From NCBI RefSeq assembly GCF_002911695.1, contig NZ_PQBS01000040.1:308571-372570 (forward strand): 64,000 bases of DNA, given 5' to 3'. Of the stretch, positions 55,992 to 63,156 are shown one piece after another. The stretch comes from Gracilimonas amylolytica (GTDB lineage Bacteria; Bacteroidota; Rhodothermia; Balneolales; Balneolaceae). The notes below the pieces were generated by a model. That model had not been told where the DNA came from. It searched no databases and saw only the letters and a program-made list of their open reading frames with translations. Both the position numbers and the translations under genes were made by a program. Within the stretch, counting starts at the first letter, position 1; each line of letters begins with the position of its first letter.

Positions 55992-56807
55992 ATGAATACG
56001 AAAGAGCGAGTCGGTATTTATGTTGATGCAGTAAATGTAACCATGAATGGAGGATATGGCCTGCGCTACGACATTTTAAGAATGTTTGCCTGCCGAAACG
56101 GAGCGGTCGCCTCCAGACTCAATGTTTATCTTTGCTACGACAGTGATCGCCTTAAAGAAGATCGCGATTACAGACTCAAGACCCAGCGATTCTGTGATGT
56201 CCTCAGAGATTATGAGTATAAGGTCATCGAAAAACCGGTTCACACCTACACCAACCATGAAACCGGTGAAAAGATCACCAAATCCTCCATTGATATGGAT
56301 ATGGCTGTGGATATGCTGGTACAGGCTGAGCATCTCGACAAGATCGTTTTGTTAAGCAGCAGCGGCAGTTATGTGAGTGTAGTGAATGCCTTACAGAATA
56401 AAGGGTGCAGAGTAGAACTTGTCGGTTTCGATAATGTATCATCCTCCCTGAAAAAGTCGGTAGATTCTTCCGTTTCCGGCTACCTGATCCCGGGATTACT
56501 TCCTGTAGACTCCCCTTACGACTGGGGTGAAAATGGCTCCAGGGTTCGCGGAGTTTGTTATGATTTCACGCAGGACGAAGGCTACGGATTCCTGCGTTTT
56601 CTGACCCGTAAGGAAGACTGCTTATGGATCACCGATTCCCGGGATTCCAGCTCACCTTATAAAACCGTATTTGCCCACATTTCACAATTTGAAGAAGATT
56701 TCGACACATCCTATCTGCCCAGTCGGGAACTGATCTTTGAATTTGATGTCACGGAGAATGACAAGGGCCTGATCGCAGAAAATATTGTATTGGTGAGCGC
56801 ACCATAG
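55992..56807 (+). CDS. NYN-domain protein fused to a cold-shock-like domain
   Basis: A 271-residue protein. Residues 1 to about 165 are a NYN/LabA (PIN-like) domain: VGIYVDAVNVT with the first Asp, and SIDMDMAVDMLV with the central acids. The usual third motif SGDxDF reads LSSSGSYVSV, so its two acids are Ser. Residues about 180-270 look like a cold-shock (OB) domain: RGVCYDFTQDEGYGFLRF, VFAHISQF and FDVTENDKGLIAENIVLV. NYN proteins are RNases or RNA binders; losing the third acidic motif suggests reduced or no cleavage. It may be a regulatory RNA-binding protein, which is inference. It stands alone. Confidence 0.82.
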   Translation: MNTKERVGIYVDAVNVTMNGGYGLRYDILRMFACRNGAVASRLNVYLCYDSDRLKEDRDYRLKTQRFCDVLRDYEYKVIEKPVHTYTNHETGEKITKSSIDMDMAVDMLVQAEHLDKIVLLSSSGSYVSVVNALQNKGCRVELVGFDNVSSSLKKSVDSSVSGYLIPGLLPVDSPYDWGENGSRVRGVCYDFTQDEGYGFLRFLTRKEDCLWITDSRDSSSPYKTVFAHISQFEEDFDTSYLPSRELIFEFDVTENDKGLIAENIVLVSAP

Positions 56808-56879
56808 TTCAGACTGCCTTCGCTGCTTATTCAAAAAAATAAAGGCTATCTATACTCCCTGGTTGAACAATTACAGCAA

Positions 56880-56908
56880 ATTGCACAAATAAATCACAAT
56901 TGTGCAAT
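56880..56908. promoter_or_regulatory. Inverted repeat, candidate operator upstream of the Zn/Cd ATPase gene
   Basis: ATTGCACAA and TTGTGCAAT form a perfect 9-bp inverted repeat with an 11-nt spacer. A nested perfect palindrome CACAATTGTG sits at 56895-56904. It is 174 nt before the ATPase ATG, in a 274-nt gap with no gene. There is no T tract after it. It could be a regulator binding site; this is inference. Confidence 0.45.
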
Positions 56909-57081
56909 ACCGCCTCTCCAACTCTTGTTATCTTAATGTGTATTTTTACTTAGACCATTAACACCGGATAATTTCGATACATCCTGAAGACTAATTCCAG
57001 CAGAACGATAACGACCGGTGCAAATCCTAATAAATTGAAGAATCTGTTTAGTCTCACACGGGGCTAGATACCTTTTAGTTC

Positions 57082-59022
57082 ATGAATTTCATAAAAAAAT
57101 ATTACGAAGTATTTTGGTCTGCTGTTTTTTTGACACTGGCTTTAGCCGTACAATTTTGGACTGATTTATCCGGTGCTGAATATGTATACCTAATTTCCTA
57201 TGTATTTGTGGGAGGGCCCGTTTGGATCAAAGCCTTTAGATCTATTCAAAATGGTACCATATTCAGTGAGTTCCTGCTCATGGGCATTGCTACGGTAGGC
57301 GCTTTTGCTCTTGGTGAATATGCGGAAGGTGTGGCCGTGATGTTATTTTATATGATCGGGGAGTATGCGCAGGGAAATGCGGTTCGTAAGGCTCGGCACT
57401 CCATTGAATCGCTTATCAACCAGCAACCTGATGTTGCTACAGTAGAACGTAACGGTAACACCATAGAAATTCACCCATCTGAAGTTGAACCTGGAGAGGT
57501 CATTCATGTAAAACCCGGAGCCAAAGTCCCTCTTGATGGTGAACTAATTACGGATAGAGCCTCTTTTAACACCGCCGCCTTAACGGGAGAGTCGAAACCG
57601 ATGACTCGCACATCCGGGGAAGAAATCTGGGCCGGCTCAGTGAATGGCATGATACCCGTTCGCATAAAAGTGATCAAACATTATGAAGACTCCCGCCTGG
57701 CAGATATACTTAATATGGTTCAGGAGGCATCGCAGCGAAAAGCACCCACTCAGCGCTTTATGACCCGTTTCGCAAAAGTGTATACGCCTATCGTTGTTTG
57801 GTTAGCGGTGGCACTTACTTTTCTTCCCTGGCTGTTTACAAACCCTTATGTATTTGAGGATTGGTTTTACAGGGCATTGATCTTCCTGGTTGTCTCCTGT
57901 CCTTGTGGATTGGTGATCTCTATTCCCCTTGGATATTTTGGTGGTATAGGTGCTGCATCCCGGAATGGGATTCTCCTTAAGGGCTCTGATTATCTTGACC
58001 AACTACGAAAAATGAATACCTTGTTCTTTGATAAAACCGGGACAATGACTGAGGGGGTTTTCGAAGTGCAGGAGATACATCCCAGGAACGGATATAATGC
58101 TACTGAAATCTTAACGATGGCGGCCTCACTGGAACAACACTCCTCACACCCTGTAGCAAAAGCCATTATGCAATTTGTTGAGGGGCAGGATATCCCCGGT
58201 GCCAGAGATATTCTGGAGACTCCCGGAAGAGGACTTAAAGGGATCACCGATCAAAAGGAAATTCTTGTTGGTAATCGAAAATTTCTTGAAGAGAATAATG
58301 TTGCCATATCTGAAATAGACAATGAAGGTCCATCAGCCTTCGTCTATGTGGCTGCAGACGGTGATCATGTAGGTACTATTTTGATCTCCGACAAAATAAA
58401 ATCCGATGCCATTCAAGCCCTGAATGAACTTAAAGAACTGGGAATCAATAACCTGATCATGCTTTCAGGTGATAACGAAGAAACAACGGAATCTGTTGCT
58501 AAGCAGTTGAGTATCAAACAATTCTATGGAGGGTTACTACCAGACGGTAAATACGAAAAAGTTAATGAGGCATTGCACTCAGGTCAGGTTATTGGCTTTG
58601 TTGGTGACGGGCTGAATGATGCCCCGGTGATCACCTTGGCAGATGTGGGTATCGCAATGGGCGGTATCGGTTCAGATGCAGCCATTGAAACGGCGGATGT
58701 GGTCATTCAAACCGATCAGCCTTCAAAGATCCCTCAAGCCATCCGTATAGCTAAATTTACGCACAAGATCGTTTGGCAGAATATTGGTTTTGCTTTAGGC
58801 ATTAAAGTATTAGTGATGGCCCTTGCAACGGTGGGATTGGCGACGATGTGGGAGGCTATCTTTGCTGATGTTGGCGTTGCCCTTATAGCCATTGCCAATG
58901 CGATCAGAGTTCAGCAAAAGTTCTCAGATGACTCATTTACCCTTGCCTCATTCTTTGGAAGTAAAAACTCAGATCCGGAAATTAACAACGAACCGGAAAG
59001 TTGCTGCGAAGTTTGTTGCTGA
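57082..59022 (+). CDS. P1B-2 type heavy-metal (Zn/Cd/Pb) exporting ATPase with Cys-rich C-terminal tail
   Basis: A 646-residue P-type ATPase. It has membrane segments, actuator TGESKPM, the metal-site Cys273-Pro-Cys275 (SCPCGL), phosphorylated Asp317 (DKTGT), the HP locus (SSHPVAK), GDGLND, and the last membrane pair with GIKVLVM and ADVGVALIAIANAIR. The Lys plus DxG pattern is that of P1B-2 pumps such as ZntA/CadA, so Zn, Cd or Pb is the likely cargo. There is no N-terminal HMA domain. The last residues, ESCCEVCC, form a four-Cys cluster. It is probably controlled by the nearby HMA-AraC regulator at 59.5-60.1 kb. Confidence 0.93.
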   Translation: MNFIKKYYEVFWSAVFLTLALAVQFWTDLSGAEYVYLISYVFVGGPVWIKAFRSIQNGTIFSEFLLMGIATVGAFALGEYAEGVAVMLFYMIGEYAQGNAVRKARHSIESLINQQPDVATVERNGNTIEIHPSEVEPGEVIHVKPGAKVPLDGELITDRASFNTAALTGESKPMTRTSGEEIWAGSVNGMIPVRIKVIKHYEDSRLADILNMVQEASQRKAPTQRFMTRFAKVYTPIVVWLAVALTFLPWLFTNPYVFEDWFYRALIFLVVSCPCGLVISIPLGYFGGIGAASRNGILLKGSDYLDQLRKMNTLFFDKTGTMTEGVFEVQEIHPRNGYNATEILTMAASLEQHSSHPVAKAIMQFVEGQDIPGARDILETPGRGLKGITDQKEILVGNRKFLEENNVAISEIDNEGPSAFVYVAADGDHVGTILISDKIKSDAIQALNELKELGINNLIMLSGDNEETTESVAKQLSIKQFYGGLLPDGKYEKVNEALHSGQVIGFVGDGLNDAPVITLADVGIAMGGIGSDAAIETADVVIQTDQPSKIPQAIRIAKFTHKIVWQNIGFALGIKVLVMALATVGLATMWEAIFADVGVALIAIANAIRVQQKFSDDSFTLASFFGSKNSDPEINNEPESCCEVCC

Positions 59023-59031
59023 TTTATAGCT

Positions 59032-59499
59032 TCAAAGCCAGCGCCGAACCTCTTTTTTATAGTCCAAATATTTCTGTCCAAATTTCTGCTCCATCATTTC
59101 CTCTTCCGGCTTGATCTGATACTCATTCATATACAGTATAAACACCGGTATTATGAGTAGGCTAAAAATATTTCCCCAATATAATGCGATGGCCAATAAA
59201 CAGATCAGAAGGGCGAGATACATTGGGTTTCGACTGATGGCATATATTCCACCCATAACTAAACTGCTTGTATTCTCAGGCCTGTGAGGATTTACTGTGG
59301 TACTCTTTTGCGCAAATTGGGCCACACCTACTAATCCTACGATCACACCAATCGTAAAACATCCATACACAACCCACTTCTGGCCTGTAACATGCATTGA
59401 GTAATCCGGTAAAAATCCTTTGATCAGCCACATAAACACCACACATATAACAAATACGACGGCTGGCGGGATCTTTAGTTGGAGTGTTGTCATGGGCAT
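59032..59499 (-). CDS. Isoprenylcysteine carboxyl methyltransferase-like membrane protein
   Basis: A 155-residue protein with four hydrophobic segments and the family block AISRNPMYLALLI, ending EEEMMEQKFGQKYLDYKKEVRRWL. Such PEMT/ICMT-like proteins are often found next to cation efflux genes in Bacteroidota, as here. Their substrate is unknown. Its stop is 9 nt from the stop of the convergent ATPase gene. Confidence 0.87.
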   Translation of the reverse strand: MPMTTLQLKIPPAVVFVICVVFMWLIKGFLPDYSMHVTGQKWVVYGCFTIGVIVGLVGVAQFAQKSTTVNPHRPENTSSLVMGGIYAISRNPMYLALLICLLAIALYWGNIFSLLIIPVFILYMNEYQIKPEEEMMEQKFGQKYLDYKKEVRRWL

Positions 59500-59546
59500 A
59501 ACAGTTTGATATCAGGCCTTCATCTCAAAATGGATTTTTAATACTT

Positions 59547-60119
59547 TCAGATCTTATCGAGAGATTTACGGTCAGAATCCTGTAGTTTTTGGTACTCACT
59601 CATGCTCATACCTGTGATCTGCTTGAACTGACGGGATAGGTGCTGCAAGTTCTTATATCCCAACTGATAGGCTACCTCGCTAAAACTCAGATTTCCGTAA
59701 TCCACCAATTCCTTGGCCTTCTCAATTTTTAAACGGATAAAGTATTTTTCAATCGTTATCTCTTCCTTTCTGGAAAAGACCCGGGATATCGTAGCATAAC
59801 TTTTTGCCAGTTTTTTGGCCAGGTGATCGGATAGTGAGGTATCATCTGTTTCCAGGTCCCCGGAATCAACCCATTGGATCAGGGTCGTCTTGACTTTTTC
59901 CACCAGCACGGATTCCTCATCCCTGATCAATCCAAAATTAAAGCGCTCCAGCTCTTTTTCAATTTCATGAAGGGTGGGTTTATCTCCGGTACGGGTAACT
60001 TCGGCCTTTCCAAGCTGAACATGATCAACCTGTAGGCCAAGTGCTTTCAATGCGGTTTCAATGACCATCTCGCAGCGGTCACATACCATGTTTTTAATAT
60101 GCAGCGTCATTTTTTCCAT
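59547..60119 (-). CDS. AraC-family regulator with N-terminal HMA-like metal-binding domain
   Basis: A 190-residue protein. Residues 1 to about 70 resemble a heavy-metal-associated (HMA) domain: MTLHIKNMVCDRCEMVIE with a CxxC ligand pair. Residues about 85-185 are an AraC DNA-binding domain (SFSEVAYQLGYKNLQHLSRQ, ITGMSMSEYQ). It is likely a metal-responsive activator in which the HMA domain reads cytosolic metal. It lies one gene from the P1B-2 ATPase, which has no HMA of its own. Related HMA-AraC fusions occur in Bacteroidota near metal-resistance genes. Confidence 0.88.
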   Translation of the reverse strand: MEKMTLHIKNMVCDRCEMVIETALKALGLQVDHVQLGKAEVTRTGDKPTLHEIEKELERFNFGLIRDEESVLVEKVKTTLIQWVDSGDLETDDTSLSDHLAKKLAKSYATISRVFSRKEEITIEKYFIRLKIEKAKELVDYGNLSFSEVAYQLGYKNLQHLSRQFKQITGMSMSEYQKLQDSDRKSLDKI

Positions 60120-60258
60120 AGGCTAATATAATCAGAAGTTAAAGGAACTACATTTGTAGCCTTTATGCCTTACAGAATTTGGAAAAAGATTTGTCTTATG
60201 ATGATCAAGGGTTTTTTGACATAAGGGCGTATCGCTACACGTCCTTACTGCAGAAAAA

Positions 60259-60624
60259 CTATTCCATTATTCCAACATCAGACCACACGGCAAATTCATT
60301 TCCGCCGGGCTCTTTAAAATGAAATCGCTCTCCACCCGGAAAAGCATAGGTTTCCTTCACGATACTACCACCGGATTCCTTTATTTTATTTTGAGTGGCT
60401 TTCAGGTCTTTACTATAAAAAATGACCAGCGCACCCCCCGATTCAGAATTGGATACTTTTTCAGACTTATAAAATCCGCCGTTGATTCCTTCATTTGTGA
60501 AATCACAGTACTCAGACCCATAGTCATTGAACTTCCATCCAAATGCTTTTTTAAAGAAATCCTTAGTTGACTCTAAATCTCTGGATGCGAATTCTACATA
60601 ATCGATCTTTTCATGATGTGACAT
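60259..60624 (-). CDS. VOC (glyoxalase/bleomycin-resistance) family protein
   Basis: The start at 60624 (121 residues) is set by a perfect GGAGGTG 4 nt before the ATG; an upstream frame extends to 60675 without a good site. It has the VOC fold: KIDYVEFASRDLESTKDFF, GWKFNDYG, LVIFYSKDLKATQNKI and FHFKEPGGNEFAVW. Metal-site residues His/Glu are only partly present. Its substrate is unknown. It may belong to the metal-related cluster only by position. An overlapping 13-codon ORF with its own GGAGG starts 11 nt upstream. Confidence 0.9.
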   Translation of the reverse strand: MSHHEKIDYVEFASRDLESTKDFFKKAFGWKFNDYGSEYCDFTNEGINGGFYKSEKVSNSESGGALVIFYSKDLKATQNKIKESGGSIVKETYAFPGGERFHFKEPGGNEFAVWSDVGIME

Positions 60625-60635
60625 AACACCTCCAT
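60594..60635 (-). other. Short upstream ORF overlapping the VOC gene start
   Basis: A 13-codon ORF (ATG at 60635, TAG at 60596-60594) begins after a GGAGG at a good distance. It overlaps the first ten codons of the VOC gene in another frame. Its peptide is MEVLCHIMKRSIM. Two tandem ribosome sites are visible. Whether it is translated is unknown. Confidence 0.35.
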
Positions 60636-60713
60636 TAGTTACCTCCAATGTAGCTAACAGATAATTATAGAACAATTAGACTGTAGAGCTATTTATTATC
60701 CAAATTTGTTATG

Positions 60714-60732
60714 TGTACCGATATACAGTACA
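60714..60732. promoter_or_regulatory. Short inverted repeat upstream of higA
   Basis: TGTAC-N9-GTACA lies 37 nt before the higA ATG. HigA antitoxins bind palindromes in their own promoters, so it is a candidate autoregulatory operator; the repeat is short and the evidence is weak. Confidence 0.35.
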
Positions 60733-60769
60733 TTTATATATATTAATTACAACTATATGGTTTCATATC

Positions 60770-61066
60770 ATGAAAGAAGATAAAAAAGTCAAATCCATAC
60801 ACCCCGGAAAGATCCTTTTGAGTGAATACCTGGAACCCCAAAATATCAGTCAACGAGAGTTTGCACGGTGCATTTCGGTCTCACCTAATCGTGTGAATGA
60901 GATCATCAGGGGAAGGCGTTCTGTTACGGGAGACACGGCGATACGATTTTCCATTGCCCTGGGCACCAGTGCTGAAATGTGGCTGGGGCTGCAAGCTCAT
61001 TATGATCTTGATCAAGCCCGAAATGAGATCTCAGATGAAGTGATCAATAGCATTGAGAAGATCTAA
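60770..61066 (+). CDS. higA: HigA-type antitoxin (XRE helix-turn-helix), no partner toxin seen
   Basis: The ATG at 60770 gives 98 residues, the normal HigA length; a GTG at 60713 adds a stretch that looks untranslated. It has the HigA block IHPGKILLSEYLEPQNISQ, the HTH helix REFARCISVSPNRVNEIIRG, and the C-terminal ALGTSAEMWLGLQAHYDL. higB normally lies just upstream; the 94 nt before it, up to the divergent VOC gene, cannot hold one. It is therefore an orphan, or a regulator of other promoters. Confidence 0.85.
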   Translation: MKEDKKVKSIHPGKILLSEYLEPQNISQREFARCISVSPNRVNEIIRGRRSVTGDTAIRFSIALGTSAEMWLGLQAHYDLDQARNEISDEVINSIEKI

Positions 61067-61109
61067 ACAGCTTCCCGGGCTGAATAACCGGTTCTATCTT
61101 AAATAACCA

Positions 61110-62288
61110 CTATGTATTGGTAGATATCACCCGGTCTTTAGCCGCTCCCAATCCAAATAATAACTGAAGGCCGGCTATAACCAACATGCTATATAACGGA
61201 ATATTCCAGCTGTTGGTCAGATCATGTACGAACCCAAACAGAACGGGGCCAAAAGCTGCAATAAAATAACCTACACTTTGAGCCATGCCTGACAACCCGG
61301 TGGTCAGTTCAGCTGAATCAGCTCGTAATACCATGAATAGCAAGGCCAGACTAAAGTTTCCACCTAACCCAAAACCTAAGACTGCAGCCCAAGTTGATAT
61401 CATAAAAGTATCAGATAAAAGGATCCCGGTCATTCCTATGATCTCCATAGCTCCGGTCACGCAAACGATCTTACGCTGATCTGAAAACCGACCGGCAATG
61501 GAAGGAATGATCAGTGAACCTAAAATTCCGGCTCCCTGTGAAACAGATAGCACCAACCCTGCCTTTGTTGGCGTCATGCCCCGGTCGATCAGGATCTCCG
61601 GTAACCAGGCCAACACCGCGTAAAAAATCAGGGATTGCAACCCCATAAACAGCGCTATTTGCCAGGCGATCGGTGAAGACCCAAGTTTCTTGATCGCCAA
61701 TCCAATATGAATGGGATTCTTAGGTTTGGTTCTGTTCTTGAGCTGAGGGATCCAAAAAAGTAATCCGATCATCGAGAAAGCCGCCCAGCTACCCATCGAA
61801 AATTGCCAGTTAGTAGCCTGTGCAAGTGGCACACTTATTCCGGCACCCAGGGTTGCCCCGATGCCCATCACCCCGGAATATAAGCTCGTCATAAATCCGG
61901 ATCGTTCCGGAAAGTCCCTCTTCACGATAGAAGGCATCAGTACGTTCATCACGGCTATACCGATCCCCAAAAATAATGTACCGAGATATAGCGCCGGTAT
62001 ATTGGCGAATGACCGACCCAATACACCTATGGTTAGAATAAATAAAGCGGCTCCAAGGGTGACTTCCAACCCAAATCGTTGGGTAAAATACAGCGTGAAG
62101 CCCGAAAGTATGGCAAAGCAGATGAGGGGCAAGGTGGTGATCAACCCGATCATGCTATACGATAACCCCAGTGCATTCTGAATGGATTCCGTTAGCGGAC
62201 CAACCCCCGATAACGGGGAACGCATGGAAAGTGCAATAAAGATGATACCGAGAATCAGGATGTAGCGTTTTTTGGCAGTTGGGCTAAT
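61110..62288 (-). CDS. MFS transporter, CynX/NimT type, with probable ATT start
   Basis: The first ATG (62225) gives 371 residues but begins inside the first membrane helix (MRSPLSGVGP). In frame upstream lie 21 codons for a basic-then-hydrophobic start (SPTAKKRYILILGIIFIALS), a normal MFS N terminus. No ATG, GTG or TTG occurs there. An ATT at 62288 follows AGAGG with 7-nt spacing and gives 392 residues. The protein has about twelve helices, ending LLFGLGAAKDRV. CynX-type MFS proteins move cyanate, 2-nitroimidazole or other small anions; the substrate here is unknown. Confidence 0.8.
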   Translation of the reverse strand: MSPTAKKRYILILGIIFIALSMRSPLSGVGPLTESIQNALGLSYSMIGLITTLPLICFAILSGFTLYFTQRFGLEVTLGAALFILTIGVLGRSFANIPALYLGTLFLGIGIAVMNVLMPSIVKRDFPERSGFMTSLYSGVMGIGATLGAGISVPLAQATNWQFSMGSWAAFSMIGLLFWIPQLKNRTKPKNPIHIGLAIKKLGSSPIAWQIALFMGLQSLIFYAVLAWLPEILIDRGMTPTKAGLVLSVSQGAGILGSLIIPSIAGRFSDQRKIVCVTGAMEIIGMTGILLSDTFMISTWAAVLGFGLGGNFSLALLFMVLRADSAELTTGLSGMAQSVGYFIAAFGPVLFGFVHDLTNSWNIPLYSMLVIAGLQLLFGLGAAKDRVISTNT

Positions 62289-62476
62289 GGAAGGACCTCT
62301 TGTTTGAATAGATGATTTTTAAGAAACTTTACTGCGTTTAATATACGGAGTTCACATAGTTATTAGGAAATCACTTGCATTGATAGGCTTGTTCATGTTA
62401 TGCTATTCGATCTTTAATATTCCCTTATCAAATCCCAACAAACATTTATCAGATCCTGACAACCTTTCCTACTTGC

Positions 62477-62507
62477 TTTGATTTCACTGCTCCCTTGACT
62501 AATTTAG
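62477..62507 (+). promoter_or_regulatory. Candidate promoter just before the small exported protein gene
   Basis: TTTG (62477-62480) and TAATTTAG (62500-62507) are 19 nt apart, one mismatch from consensus. The expected transcription start would fall on or next to the GTG at 62512, so the mRNA may be leaderless. This is speculative. Confidence 0.3.
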
Positions 62508-62511
62508 GTCC

Positions 62512-62946
62512 GTGAGAATTTCTGCCACATATCGTTTGATCGCCTCGGTGCTCAGCTTGAGTATCTTGATCGGGGTCTCAGTTCCTTCCGGGCTCCATGC
62601 CATGTCGGATGATGTCTGTGATGAGATGCAGGACATGCATCTGCCAATGAGTGAGCATGCTGAAGACTGTCCTATGAACGACGGTGTATCTAATCATCAA
62701 GAAACTGATGGGAAGCATCACGATCTTCATGACCTTGGTTTTGCCTGCGCTTGTTCGGTAGAGGAAGCCCCGGTCAAAACAGAAGCACAGACACAATTAA
62801 AGGTGAAAGTTCCGGCTTTACTGGTTGTTCAGATCCTGGCTGAATTTCACACACACGAACCCGAAACCAATGCTTTTCAACTTCCGGTTTCGGATGCCTA
62901 TTCACCGCCTCCCATCTATCTCCTTAACGAGACTTTTCTGAAATAG
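62512..62946 (+). CDS. Small exported Cys/His/Met-rich protein upstream of a CusA-type pump
   Basis: A 144-residue protein starting at GTG with a signal peptide (MRISATYRLIASVLSLSILI ... LHAMS). The mature N-terminal half is rich in His, Met, Cys and acids (DDVCDEMQDMHLPMSEH, AEDCPMND, HHDLHDLGFACAC), which could bind soft metals. I recognise no family. It lies 210 nt before cusA on the same strand, so a role as periplasmic metal binder is inference. Its next in-frame Met (31) would remove the signal peptide, which supports the GTG. Confidence 0.65.
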   Translation: MRISATYRLIASVLSLSILIGVSVPSGLHAMSDDVCDEMQDMHLPMSEHAEDCPMNDGVSNHQETDGKHHDLHDLGFACACSVEEAPVKTEAQTQLKVKVPALLVVQILAEFHTHEPETNAFQLPVSDAYSPPPIYLLNETFLK

Positions 62947-63059
62947 GGATTGGTGTGCCTTTGAGTCGGCTGCTTTTTCTCTGACTCTCCTCCCTGTGAT
63001 TGAACATTGAAGTGTTCTCTCTTTTTGCTAAGGGGAACCAAGCTCATATCTAGCGCTTT

Positions 63060-63103
63060 GGAACCGGCGGTTCCGCTATGCATTCCGAACCGGTGGTTCG
63101 GAA
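63060..63103. repeat. Paired hairpins in the cusA leader
   Basis: Two neighbouring palindromes: GGAACCG-G-CGGTTCC (63060-63074) and TTCCGAACC-GGT-GGTTCGGAA (63083-63103), the second a perfect 9-bp stem. The second is followed by CGAGTAT, so the edge reads GGAACGAGTAT, as at 12046. They look like a REP-type pair, and lie 54 nt before the cusA start. Confidence 0.6.
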
Positions 63104-63156
63104 CGAGTATCCATAGAGCCCTAATAACGATTAACGAATACACCAAAAACGAAACC

